From Anaeramoeba flamelloides (Eukaryota; Metamonada; Anaeramoebidae), in the NCBI GenBank assembly GCA_027625915.1, contig JANTQA010000015.1, forward strand, positions 5,485,001 through 5,549,000: a stretch of DNA of 64,000 nucleotides, given 5' to 3'. A model generated the notes under the pieces. It saw only the letters and a list, made by a program, of their open reading frames with translations, had not been told where the DNA came from and did no database searches. Every line of letters starts with the position of its first letter. The stretch's first letter is position 1. The position numbers and the translations under genes were made by a program. Positions 1-11,453 of the stretch are shown piece after piece.

Positions 1-1496
1 AATAACATTATTTTTAATAAACCATTTGAATTCCAATATATTTACAAATACATAGCACTTTTTGTTTTTTTGTTTTAATTTTTTTTTTTGGAACTAATTT
101 TTCCAACAAAATATTTTATTTAATCTGATTTATTTTTTTTGTAGTTAAAGACATTTCCGATTCCAAGTACTGATAAATTCAAAAAAATTTAATAAAATTT
201 TGATTCAATTTCCTATTGGTTTAATCTATCTTGCTCAACTTTTAAGACAACTCAAGAGAAAGAAGATTTTGCAGTCAAACCAATTTTAGAAAGTTTTTTA
301 ACATTTAAAAGAATAAAATACTTTCTTCAGAGCACGAGTAAAAAAAGTTGTAAAATCGAAGATAATGTGAAAATTTTGAGATATTTATTTGAATTTATCA
401 GTAATGTGAAAAAGTGGTTAAAATAAGTTTTAAATAGTATAATACTCGAAATAGTCCTATCGAGGTTTGTTGTCTGTTGTAAAGATACTTTTGAAAACTT
501 TTTGGTAAACACCTTATTAAAATTACTATAAATATTTAAGATACTTTATGAAAAAATATTTTGAATATGTGAATTATTTGATCCTCTTCTTCAAACTAAA
601 CAATTGTAAAAATGCTATTTTAATTTTCAAAGTTTTTTGATAAATTTGTGTTTTTTTCATTAACAGCAATATTTTTCTAGTAGACGCATAAACGAGAAGG
701 AACTGGTTGGTATTTTTTGTTTTTCATATTGAAAATTATAATAAAAGAAGAATATTTTTTTTGATTTTTGCTATGAGAACAATAGTAACTGAACAAGATT
801 TTCATTAGTTTCTAAAAAAATAATAACTGACATTTCCAAGTTAATTTGAGTTGAAGTTTGAATAATCATTTAATTTTTAAGTTTTCAGAATTGATGTTAA
901 CAATGGCAAAAAAATGTGATATTTTTTGTATATCGATAGAATTAAGAAAAATTCGTCTGGGGATATTGACTCTACTATAAATTCTTTTATTATTAAATTA
1001 AGTTGTAATTAAAATAGTATTATTACTCTATAGTTTTAATGGTATCACATATGATCTATTATAGTTATTATTACAAAATAAATTATTAGATTTTTTACTA
1101 ATCGCCACAATTAACAAGTTCCATTTACGAAAAACTTTTTTAATTCCTTTTGTAAAATAGATAAATATAAACTCAAAAAACAGTATTCAATTATTTCAAA
1201 ATTAAAGTCGAGAAACCCATAAGTATATACTTTTGTTATTTTTTCAATTTCAAGATTTACTCAAAAAAATGACAACCAAAATTACTTTTAAGGCTCTAAC
1301 TTTAATCCAAATTTAAGAAACTGTATAAAAATCCCAAATTAAGGCACTATATTCAAATTCGAGTAAAATTATTTAAGTTGTAATAAAATTCGTAAAAATA
1401 TACCTTAATTTGAGATTTTTTGTTTTTTTTAATTTTGTTGATTTTTCTGTTTTATCTCATTTACCTTTAGTCCATATTTGTAAAAAAAAGAAAATA
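1..1496. other. AT-rich spacer, no supported gene
   Basis: No convincing gene is seen. A plus-strand frame open from about 202 to 426 (75 codons to TAA) is the only long run, and it overlaps other open frames without a recognisable domain. A decayed copy of a short palindromic repeat lies at about 1283-1425 and is listed separately. Confidence 0.5.
1283..1425. repeat. Degenerate copy of short palindromic MITE (family C)
   Basis: The segment shares ACTTTTAAGGC and AATTAAGGCAC blocks, in the same order and spacing, with the better preserved copies at 24215-24405 and 63548-63736. The terminal GTTCCAC motif is not preserved here, so this looks like the oldest of the three copies. Confidence 0.5.
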
Positions 1497-2946
1497 AACT
1501 AAAATTCAAAATTTTCCAGACAGCTAAAACGTTCCAAACAATCAAAATAATACAATTTCATTCAAATTGGACATATCTTTGATTTTTTGGAAAATCTGAA
1601 AATCATTTTTTCATCTTTTAGTTTTTGTTTTCATTTCTTTTTGTTTGAATTACATAATTTGTTTGGTTGGATCAAAAATTTTTTTCAACCTATTGATATT
1701 ATGTTAAAGTTGAGTTATTCCAAATACAAGAACTTAAATAAAATTAGTTAATAGTATCTAACCTTTGATCGATCAATATTCCGAATAGAATTTAAACAAA
1801 TTTACTAATGCTTTTTTTTGCTTTCCTCTCTCCAAAATTTTTAACACATCCTTTTGATTTATTTATATTGATAATTATTTATTTATTGTTTTGTGACTAT
1901 TGTAATTTATAAAAAAGTGTTAACATTTCAATTAGTGAATGGTCCTAATATGATAAATCTTCTTGAATTGATTAAATAAGTTTTTTTTTTTTCACAAATC
2001 AAATTTTGGTGTGTTAAAAATTTTGAATTGGGGTTTAATAAAAAAACAATTAATGATCTTTAATAAATAATAAGTAAAGAAGGAAATATGGTGTATTAAA
2101 AAAAAAAAAAAAAAGGAAATGCATCAACCTCGATTTTTCTGTCAATTCTTTAAATTTGAACCAATTTTGATATAATTCTATATTTGATTTTTTTATCACT
2201 ATTACTATTAGAATTACAAGAAAAAAAATTCCAGGAATATCAGTTCTTCAAATTATTCATTAAAGGAGTTTTATTTGTAAACATAATCCCATTCTAGAAT
2301 CTCAAAAAATATCCAATAATAAGTATTCTTAGATATCTGAAATAATTTTTTTTATATATACTAATTCAATATCTTCTCGGTAGAATTCATTTTAAGTTAT
2401 TAATTTAACTAAACCCCAATTCAAAATTTTTAACACACCAAAAGTTGATTTGTGAAAAAAAAAACTTATTTAATCAATTCGAGAAGATTTACCAAATTAG
2501 AACCATTTACTAATTGAAATGTTAACACTTGTTTATAAATTACAATACTCAAAAAACAATAAATAAATAATTATCAATACAAATAAATCATGGGTGTGTT
2601 AAAAATTTTGGAGAGAGCAAAAAAAAAAAATACATTAGTAAATCTGTTGAAATTCTATTCGGAATATTGATCGATCAAATGGTTAGATACTATTAACCAA
2701 TTTTATTGGAGTTCTTCTATTTAGAACAACTCAACTTTAACACCATATCAACTTGTTCAAAAAAAAATTGATCCAATGAAACAAATTACGTAATTCAAAC
2801 AATGAAATGAAAACAAAAACTAAAAAGATGAAAAAATGATTTTCCAGATTTTATAAAAATCAAAATTATCTCCAATTTCAATAAAATTAGATTATTGTGA
2901 TTGTTTGGAACGTTTTAGCTGTGTGGAAAATTTTGAATTTTAGTTT
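1497..2946. mobile_element. Inverted pair of Tc1-like non-autonomous elements forming a 1.45-kb foldback
   Basis: Two arms of about 540 bp (1497-2037 and 2412-2946) are diverged reverse complements over their whole length, separated by about 370 bp of unpaired spacer. Each arm has its own inverted termini: AAACCCCAATTCAAAA and TTTTTAACACACC at the inner end, and AAACTAAAATTCAAAA at the outer end. The arms also share internal marks such as TTGATCGATCAATATT. Each arm is therefore best read as one short DNA transposon copy, the two inserted tail to tail. The TGTGT-flanked termini resemble Tc1/mariner ends, especially in the related copy at 59840-60363. No transposase frame is present, so mobilisation would have needed an enzyme supplied elsewhere. 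Confidence 0.8.
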
Positions 2947-2981
2947 AAAATTCAATTTTTAAATTTATTAGTCAAATTTAA

Positions 2982-4530
2982 AGGTTTTTCCGGCTAAATT
3001 ATCGTCCAATATCCATTAATCAAACTCTTCCAAGATTTTCTCTAAAATTATTATATGCTGGAATTCAAGACTCTTGGGATTTAGTTTCAAAAAATCAATT
3101 CGGTTTCAAAAAAAAACTAGATACAAGAATAGCGGTACTAAATTTATTTAATGAATTTAACAAAATCAAAAATAAATTTAAAAAAGAAAATATTTATATT
3201 GTAACAATAGATATACAAAATTTTTTTGACTCTATTCATCATTCTTTAATCTTTCATTCAATTAAAAAATTTATAAAAAATGAAATTATTGTAAAATTTT
3301 TATTAGCTTATTATTCAAAATAAGGAATTGGTGTTTCTCAGGGTGATCCTCTGCCCCCTTTATTATTTGAATTTATTACTCATTTTCTTTTAGATAAACT
3401 CTAACCATTAGCAATACATGTACAAATGTTTGTAGATGACTTGATATTAATGTGAAGGATCCGCTAATAGAAATAAATTATCATGTAGAGAAAATATTTA
3501 AAATGATTAGAGATTTTGGAATGAATGCGAATAAGGATAAAACTAAAAAAACTACAAATCCGAAAGAAATTCTTTATCTTGGGATTTGGTTTATAAACAA
3601 ACTCACTTAAAGTTTAACTTGTACAAAGTTAAAACCAATTTTAAAAAATTAATTAATATCCTACAAAAAAAAAATTCACCAATGGATTAAAGATTCATTT
3701 TTTAAAGCAGTTTTACATAGACAATTATTGTATGGATTAGAAATATTTGATCCAACACAAAAAGACTTCAATGCAATCGATGTATGGATAAATAAAAAAA
3801 TAACAAAATTTTTATTAATAAATCCACACTCTCCGAGACTTATTTATAAAACAGAAGCCAAAATCGACACAGCAAGAATAACGATATATATATATAAGAA
3901 GATTTCAACTAATTCAAAAAATAAACTTTTTGGATTTTAATCAAATAGTTGATAATCTCAAATTTAGTGAGCAGAAATTCGAAAATATTAACTGGCAAAC
4001 GAAAACCTTAAAAGAACTCGAAATTAAACTCAAGAAATATATAATCAAACAACTAGAAAATATTCCCAGTTGGAAAGTTCATAAATATTTAAAAATTATT
4101 TCTATTCAAAATAATATTAACAAACAACAAAGATATTTGTAATGGAAGGGTTCCACTTCGATTTTAAAACTCAGAAATTTTACCAATTATCTAAACAGAT
4201 ACTCTTATGTTATGAACAAAGATAAATCAAAATTTTGCAAATTATGCAAAAAATCAAAAAAATTGGATATCACTGAAGATTTGGATCATTTTCTCTGGAA
4301 CTGCCCAGCCTATGAAAATAATCGTAAAATCTGGATATCTGAATTAAAAAAAATTAATATATCTAATATATTAAATAATAATTAAATTTTTAATATTATT
4401 ATTAAAAAAGATTCAATATATTTATTATCACTTGTGGATAATAAACTAATTTTAGAGTCTTTATTAAAATTTCTAAATAAAAATTTAGGAATTCGGACCA
4501 ACAAGAGGGATTAACAACTCCCCCGTTAAA
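2982..4530 (+). mobile_element. Decayed, 5'-truncated LINE (non-LTR retrotransposon)
   Basis: Translation from 2982 gives classic non-LTR reverse transcriptase blocks: NYRPIS (from 2997), DIQNFFDSIHH (around 3213-3245), GVSQGDPL (around 3330-3355) and the catalytic FVDDLIL (around 3430-3450, V in place of the usual A). After a frame change the frames at 3728-3940 and 3930-4142 continue into the C-terminal region, with SWKVHKYLK, CKLCKK (around 4238) and DHFLWNCPAY (around 4284-4313), a CxxC...HxxxxC zinc-knuckle-like motif common near LINE ORF2 ends. Several in-frame stops and at least two frame changes interrupt it, so it is dead. The N-terminal endonuclease region is missing. The 5' break lies right against the Tc1-like arm ending at 2946. 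An A-rich tail follows at about 4525-4550. Confidence 0.88.
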
Positions 4531-4544
4531 AAATAATAAAAAAA

Positions 4545-5061
4545 AAAAATTAAAAGGTTTTTCTAAATCAAAGTAATTTTTGACAAATTAAAAAATCAAA
4601 AGCAACGAAATTTTCAAAGAGAGACAATATAAATGATCTCCATAACTCACACCCAACAACAACTATAACAGCACTTCTTTAAATATTGCTTTAGTTTTGA
4701 AATATTTCCAAGATAAGAGAAATTATTACTGAATGAAGAAACACTAAAAATTGGAAATTGGAAGAATAAATTTGTTTAGCTTCAAAAAAAGTTTTGAAAC
4801 TACAATGATCACTACTTTAAAGAGAAGAAACTCACACAACCATTCCTTTCTTTATAAAAATAACAAATTAATTCCAAATAGAGGAAAAATAAACCACAAA
4901 TTTCTAATTGAGGTCGTTTCATTTATTTCATTTTTTAATTGTTCTTCTTTTTCAATAAGAGCATAGTGCCGTGATAAATAATATGATTGCAATCTATTTA
5001 ATAAAAAAAAACATGTAAAATTTTAAAAAAATAATATTGTTGCATTATTATTATTTATGTA

Positions 5062-5116
<55 letters not shown>

Positions 5117-5173
5117 ATTAAAATTAATTAATTTAAAAGAAAAAATAAAATTAAAAAAAAAAAAAAAATAAAT
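4545..5173. repeat. Spacer with (AAAT)n microsatellite
   Basis: A nearly perfect AAAT array of about 58 bp runs from about 5060 to 5117, followed by an A-rich stretch up to the CLASP stop codon. The 71-codon frame at 4751-4966 has no recognisable domain and is not accepted as a gene. Confidence 0.8.
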
Positions 5174-8100
5174 TTAATTTTGATTTTTATTCTTTTCTCT
5201 TTCATGGCATATATTTATTAATCGAATTTCATGTTGTTGGAAATTATTTATTATATATTCCTCTTCAAAAGACGAACCAAATATATTATAAAATATGACG
5301 ATACATAAAACAACGACTCTTCTAATATCCAAATTCTTATGAGAAATCAATTTTTTGAAACTTTCCAAGATAATTTCAATTTTATTTTGAATGGCATCTT
5401 TCGGCAGCAAAGGGCAAATGTCTCGAAATAAATTCAAAGACACTTGTAATATTGATAAATTTTGATGATTAAAAAATTTTAATAAAACATCTAAGGTTAT
5501 TTTAAGATCGAGAACAGAAATTAATTTTTGGAAAAGAAATTTGCTATCATTCATGATCCTTTTGGTGGAATGTTCAAAGGATTCCAATAGCTGTATTACT
5601 AATAATTTTGTAGACTTTCGAAAATATTGCTTTTGATTTTCCGTAAGTTTATCTATTAAAGACAAGACCCGCTTTCTAATTGATTTTTCTGGGTTATGGA
5701 AGCAATGAATTATTATTACAGCAATTTTTTTAAAATGAACATCCCAGATTTCTGGTAATTTTTCATCTGATAGTTGCTTTAGCATTTCTATACTTTGCTC
5801 TCTTTTTTTTCCTTTTGATATTGAAGATAATAAAATATTAATCATTTTCTCTATTTTTATTGGATCTTGAATTTTGTGGCTGATTTTGTCTTTTCGCCTT
5901 TTTGTTTCTATTTTCATTTCTTTTTCATTTTCCGTTTGTGTTTCCCTTTCTGGTCTTTTTTCTATTTTCTTTCTTGTTTCCGTTTCTTGTCTAGTTTCTG
6001 GGTTTAGATCCGTGGTTGTTTCCATTACCATTTCCTTTCCCATTTCAGTTTCTTCTTTCATTTCGGGTTTCACGTTTGTTTCAGTTTCCATTTTATTTCC
6101 CATGACCCTTTCTGTTGGATAAGAGAATAAACTTGTTTTTTCAAAATTAGATTTCCCTCTTTTTGTTTTTTCTTTACCCACCCATCCTTTTGATTTCCTC
6201 CTTTTGAATTCATTCTTTAAAGTATCATCATCTTTAATATCAATCTCTTTTTCTTTCTTTCTTTCTTTTTTTTCATTGTTCTTATTCTCATCATTATTTA
6301 ATCGATTAATTGTTTTCCTTTTTGACCTATTTACACCATTTCCATTAATTTTTCTGTTAACTTTTTTTTTGGTTATTTTGCTATTGCCTTTTGTATCAAT
6401 TGCTTCTGATAATTTATTATTTTTAGGATTATTAATTTTTTTTTTTTTCAATCTTGGGTTTTTATTAATCGTTCTTGTCGGAGCTAGATTATTTTTTAAT
6501 CTTCTTGTGCTTTCATTATTTTCAAATGTTTTCTTTCGAGTATTCTTCTTTCGAGAATCTTGTTTTGTATGATTTCTTCTTGTTTTTTGATTTTTTGTTA
6601 ACTCAAGATTTTGGATATTTAATTCTTTATTATTATTTTTAGAATTCTTGATTCTTTTTTTTTTTTTTAAAGTTTTAAATTCATTTTTATCATTTTTTAA
6701 TTTTTCATTAAGATCATGATCATCTATACTCTTAATTTCACTACTATTCTTTGTTTTTCTTTCCTTTCTTTTTCTTTTTTTATTTTCTTTCAAAGGCTTT
6801 ATATTTTCACCACTCTTTTGTGTATTCTCATCCTCATCAACCTTCTCAGTTTCACCTCTAAATTCAGTTTCATCTTTAAATTCATCTTCATTTTCATTAT
6901 CAACTTTATCACTAACAGGATCCTCCTCAAAATTTGAGTCCTGATCAAAATTCATGTTATTGTCATTTTTAGTTTCAAATGTTGAAGAATTATCCATATC
7001 ATGAATCTTCTTATTCATATCTAATTTCTTTTTTTCATTTAAATAAAGAAACACAAAATCTTTAAATACCTTTTTTAATAAATTCTTAATCACTAATTTT
7101 GTTGAAAGAGGGAATTTTAATATGATTTGAATAAATAATGTTTTTTGTTTTTCAAAAAGAATTGAAAAGATTTCTATTGCAGGGTTTCTTAAATCTTGAT
7201 TCCTTTCATCTAATAACGGAGACAATCTGGCAATGATTTCAATTAATTCTTGTTGTTTATTATTCTTTTCGAAATAAGAATCCTCTAACGTTGAAAGGAA
7301 TTCATGGATAAAGGTTAAACAAATAAGACGATATTGATTGTCATTGCTATTGCTACTGTTATTGAAATTTTGTTGTGCCTTTGTTAGGATTAATGCCATA
7401 TCGGTATAATATTTACCAAAAATCATCATGATTTGGATGGCAAGTTCGTTTAATCCGATGTGTGTATTATCCAATAATGGTATTATCAAAATTAAAACTT
7501 GTTCTCTATAATTTTGAAAATCGTTTGTATATTTTTCAATTAGTATAACAAGGATTTCTAAGATGTTTATTTTACAAATTATATCATCATCCTTTAATAA
7601 TTTAATTAAAGATAATATTAACAATTTGAAAAGATTTGGTTCTTTAAATTTGCTTGATTTTTTGATTAATAATTCAGAAATTTGAATTAATATTTTTTTT
7701 TTTGTAATTGAATGGTTTGATTGAATTAAATTTTGAAATATTTTGACAACTTGATCATTTTTAATTAATAAAATATTATTTTTATCAAATGTGAATTGGA
7801 TTAAATTTTCATTTTTCGTTTGGTTATTATTTGTATTTTTTAATTTTGTGGATTTTTCTTTTGAAAATCTAGAATTTTTATGATTATTCTTACTGCCATT
7901 ACGATTATTATGACTATTGCGAGTATTACTTTGTAAATTTGATGATTCTGAGAGATTTTTTTTTTTCGAAACTTTAAACTTTTTTCTTTCAACCTTGTCG
8001 CTTTGAACTCTACTCAATCTTTGTTTTTTATCAAAAGATGCTGATCGAATTTTTTTTTTAGGTCTGACATGATTATTAAGAATATCATCATCAGAATACT

Positions 8101-8299
8101 TTTTTTTAATTCTATTATTAAAATTGTATTCATTAGTTTTTGTTTTTTCAATAAATTTATGTTTAACTAATTTTTTTTTCGTAATTTTATTGATATTATT
8201 TATTGTTGGTGCAGATTTTGAAGATTTTGTCATCCGGGTTCTTGTTTTTTTTGATTTAAACGAAGCATTTTTATTCTTCATATTGATTAATAATGTGGG
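5174..8299 (-). CDS. CLASP-type microtubule-associated protein, exon 4 (TOG3 and C-terminal TOG domains)
   Basis: This exon encodes the C-terminal two thirds of a CLASP: about residues 559-1599 if joined to the exons at 11454-16840. It starts with a Lys/Arg/Ser-rich linker, then a HEAT/TOG-like domain (about residues 724-984), a long Lys/Glu-rich linker, and a C-terminal TOG domain (about 1360-1595). The last domain carries blocks I recognise from CLASPs: EIWDVHFK, SIRKRVL, LDIRRVVVLCIVIFYNIFG and EIRLINIC. CLASPs bind tubulin and microtubule plus ends and promote rescue. The proposed acceptor is ATAG|CCC at 8300/8299, phase 0, matching the phase-0 GTAAGT donor at 11453. A first ATG lies six codons in, at 8281, so a separate gene starting there is the alternative. 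No SxIP motif was found. Confidence 0.85.
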   Translation of the reverse strand, partial: PTLLINMKNKNASFKSKKTRTRMTKSSKSAPTINNINKITKKKLVKHKFIEKTKTNEYNFNNRIKKKYSDDDILNNHVRPKKKIRSASFDKKQRLSRVQSDKVERKKFKVSKKKNLSESSNLQSNTRNSHNNRNGSKNNHKNSRFSKEKSTKLKNTNNNQTKNENLIQFTFDKNNILLIKNDQVVKIFQNLIQSNHSITKKKILIQISELLIKKSSKFKEPNLFKLLILSLIKLLKDDDIICKINILEILVILIEKYTNDFQNYREQVLILIIPLLDNTHIGLNELAIQIMMIFGKYYTDMALILTKAQQNFNNSSNSNDNQYRLICLTFIHEFLSTLEDSYFEKNNKQQELIEIIARLSPLLDERNQDLRNPAIEIFSILFEKQKTLFIQIILKFPLSTKLVIKNLLKKVFKDFVFLYLNEKKKLDMNKKIHDMDNSSTFETKNDNNMNFDQDSNFEEDPVSDKVDNENEDEFKDETEFRGETEKVDEDENTQKSGENIKPLKENKKRKRKERKTKNSSEIKSIDDHDLNEKLKNDKNEFKTLKKKKRIKNSKNNNKELNIQNLELTKNQKTRRNHTKQDSRKKNTRKKTFENNESTRRLKNNLAPTRTINKNPRLKKKKINNPKNNKLSEAIDTKGNSKITKKKVNRKINGNGVNRSKRKTINRLNNDENKNNEKKERKKEKEIDIKDDDTLKNEFKRRKSKGWVGKEKTKRGKSNFEKTSLFSYPTERVMGNKMETETNVKPEMKEETEMGKEMVMETTTDLNPETRQETETRKKIEKRPERETQTENEKEMKIETKRRKDKISHKIQDPIKIEKMINILLSSISKGKKREQSIEMLKQLSDEKLPEIWDVHFKKIAVIIIHCFHNPEKSIRKRVLSLIDKLTENQKQYFRKSTKLLVIQLLESFEHSTKRIMNDSKFLFQKLISVLDLKITLDVLLKFFNHQNLSILQVSLNLFRDICPLLPKDAIQNKIEIILESFKKLISHKNLDIRRVVVLCIVIFYNIFGSSFEEEYIINNFQQHEIRLINICHEREKNKNQN

Positions 8300-11200
8300 C
8301 TATTTTTATTGATTTGTGTATTTTTGTTTTGAGTTTTTATTTTTTATTTTATGTTTTTGTTTTTTTTATTATTTGAAATATTTTAATAATATGTACAGAT
8401 TAAAAATAAATAAAATTGTTTTATAATATATATATTGAAATTAAATAGTGAGGAATTTTTTGAAAAAGAAAAAAGAAATAATAATAAAAAGAAAAAAAAA
8501 ATGATTTATTCAGACATTGGAGATATAATTTAAATTTTAATATTCTATTTTCAAGTAAAAATTTCATCTTGATAATTCAAAGACATAAAAAAGTATTATT
8601 TTGTATAAATTGATATATATATATATATATATATTACTCAAAATAAATGCCTGTTTATATTTTCAATATTCCACCTTTTACCAAATTAGTATTTTTTAAA
8701 AAGCTAAAAAATTTTTTTAAGTTAGAGAAGAACGAAATTTAAATTCAAACAATATAACTTATTACTTTTCAAATTTTTGTAATTGAAATTTTCAAACTTC
8801 AGTTTGATGCTGAAAAAAATCGTGAAAACAACAATGAAAAATTAAATTTTCTATTGATTGAAATACACTCCGAAAGCAGAATCAGTCGTCAAAAAAATGT
8901 TCACGAAATTTTTACAATTTAGTTATTTTGTGAATTCACACTACAAAATGTTACCGATTTTGTGAATCGTAATTTTGGAAAAAAGAGATCTCATTAGATA
9001 TGATATTGACACCCCCAGAAAAAAATAAATAATTATTTTCCACATGATATCATACTCGTAGGGAATTACAAAAAAATGTTTTTTTTTTTTAATTTCCGAG
9101 ATTTTATTTTTCAATTTTTTTTTGTGAAAAATGTGGGAATGATTCACAATAATATGGAAATGCTGTACAAAATATATCAAATTTCCGAAAAAACTCTTAA
9201 TTCATGAGAAGTTCATAATATATTTTAAAAAATAGAATTTTTGATTTTTAAAATAAGAGTTTTAAAAATAAAGATTAACAATAAATGAAGTTTTTTTTTA
9301 AACAATAGTGATTTTTATGAAGTAAAGACTAAGAAAATAATTATTTGGAAAATGAACACCATGCTTTTAAAAAATGAGGTACAAATAAATATAAATTGAA
9401 TAAAAATTCATTCTTAATATTTTAATTTGGCTTGGGATCTAATTAAAAACGCCACTTAATATTGTTTTCTATTATTCATATGAATTTTTTTTGTAGAGAA
9501 TTTGAAAAATAAATTGTTTGGTTGAAAATTTATCTTTTAAAACATAAAGATCTTATTCAAACTCAAACATTAACATTGATAATTTTTTGGTGTTTGCTGG
9601 TAATTTAACTTTTAAATTAGAAAACTGGTTTCATTTAATTTTCTTTTTTATTTCAATAAAAATATTAGATTTCGGATTTCTAATATAAACCCAAAGAAAA
9701 ATTTTATTGTTAATTCTATTTAAAGTTGTTTCTAATAAAATATATAATGAGATCATCCAAATCGAAATATCTTTCTTTTCAGATGATAAATAAATGGAAA
9801 AATAAGTGGAATACTTTTTTATTATATCAACAAATAAGAGATTAAGGTGGGTTTTTGGTTTAATGAGTACTGTTTTAATTTTTTGAGATTCATTCTATTA
9901 TTTTAAGGGCTGTTTAAAAAAAAAAAAAAAAAAAAAAACGGATAATTGTTGATAAAAAGAAAATCCTTTATTTTAATTTCAAATGTAGACCTTTCCAAAT
10001 AACCTAATTTTAAATGGCAAAAAGAAGGTAACAGACATGATCGATGAAACACAATTTTTGACAATCTCATTTTAAGCAATTAAAAGAACATTGATTTTGG
10101 GATTTGAAGGTAATTAAAAAAAGTGATATTTTGAAAAAAGGAAAAAAAAAAACTTTTTCTTTTTTTTTTTTTTTTTTATTTTTGAAGAGAGAAAATTGTT
10201 TTTCTCCTATGTGCCCTAATTTCTAAACCTTTTTTTAGAAATTTTGTTAAAGAATCACAAATTTTATTATCACTTACTAATGATAATATATATGATGAAT
10301 TCTTTTTATTAATAATATCTCCGATATTATTAATTTTTTTATTTTTTTCAAAAAATTCAGATATCCAGATTTTTCGATTTATTTTATAGGCCGGACAGTC
10401 CCATAAAAAATGATCGAAATCTTCAATGATATCAATATTTAACTTTTCTTTACATAAATCACAATTTTTATTTTTATTTTTACTTGTTACATAAGAGTAC
10501 CTATTTAAACAATTAGTAAAATTTCGAAATTTTAGAATTGTTTTTGAAGCTTTCCAGTTTAAATATTTTTGTTGTTTGAAATTGCAATTTTGTTGTTTTA
10601 TAATTTTTAGATATTGTTGAACTTTCCAACTAGGTGAATTTCCCAATTCGGTTAATCGAAAAACTTTTAATTCTAAATCTAATAATTTTAATCCCTTAGT
10701 GTGCCAATTAATATTTTCATTTTCCAATTTTCGAAAATTTAGTATTGTTTTTAATTTTTTTAAATTTAAGAAATCTAATTTTTCTATCAATTTAAAAAAC
10801 TTTTTCTTTTTTTTAACAAAAAATAATTGAAAAATAAAACAAATGAAATATTCAGAATTCTTATTGGAAAATTATTGTTTCTAAATATCAATAAAACATT
10901 TATTAGGGAATCTTAAATTTTAAAAATTGTGAATTATATTAAAAAATTTTAATAATAATATAATTTTAATCAAAAGAAGTAATAATTAATTTTTATTTTT
11001 GTAAATTCTTATTTAATTCGCTTGACTCTATACAATAGAAATAAAAGTATTAATGACTTTTTTAATTTTATCTTAAATTATATATCTATATATACTCATA
11101 GAAGAATAGTAATTATATTATTTTAGTTTATTTATATAATTTTTGTAAAGTAAATAACTAATAGATTCTTCAATTGCTAAATATTCAAATAATTATATTT

Positions 11201-11453
11201 ATAATAAAAATACATTAAAAAGTGTACAACGGACTATAAAATAATTGTATTTTGTTAAAATAGAAATAAAAATTACATAAATTATGATCGGTGATTCTAC
11301 TAGAACTTTAGAATTTAAATTTTTGGTATTTGTAATTGTAACAAAATGTTGTTTTTGAATACAATAATATTTTTGTTATTTTTTAAAGAATCTCCACAGA
11401 TTTAAAAAAAAAAAAAAATTAATAATACTAGAATTTTTTTTAAAATAACTTAC
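8300..11453 (-). other. Large CLASP intron 3 (3,154 nt)
   Basis: The donor is a clear GTAAGT (11453 downward) and the acceptor is AAATAG ending at 8300; both are phase 0. The intron holds a sense-oriented LINE fragment (about 10150-10800), a (TA)n run at 8612-8635, a poly-A run near 9921 and AT-rich filler. No further CLASP-like coding segment was seen inside it. The acceptor lacks a pyrimidine tract, so this junction is inferred from phase, domain order and total length. Confidence 0.65.
10150..10800 (-). mobile_element. 5'-truncated LINE fragment in CLASP intron 3
   Basis: A 204-codon minus-strand frame (10176-10790) matches the C-terminal region of the LINE at 2982-4530: PSWKVQQYLKI, NCLNRYSYV, CDLCKEK, then DHFLWDCPAYK and NRKIWISE. 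It keeps the CxxC...HxxxxC zinc-knuckle-like motif. No reverse transcriptase domain remains, so this is a typical 5'-truncated insertion. A T-rich run at about 10148-10178 on the plus strand is the poly(A) tail on the element strand. The frame is unbroken over its whole length, unlike the other copy, so this insertion may be younger. It lies in the same orientation as CLASP. Confidence 0.85.

Noticed and set aside
202-426. Open plus-strand frame of 75 codons
   Set aside because: It looks somewhat protein-like, but two other frames are also open across it, no domain is recognisable, and the window edge prevents checking upstream exons.
5874-6122. Plus-strand Val/Ser/Phe-rich frames at 5874-6122, 6204-6572 and 6716-6937
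   Set aside because: They are antisense shadows of the Lys/Glu-rich linker of CLASP exon 4; their composition is the complement of that repeat.
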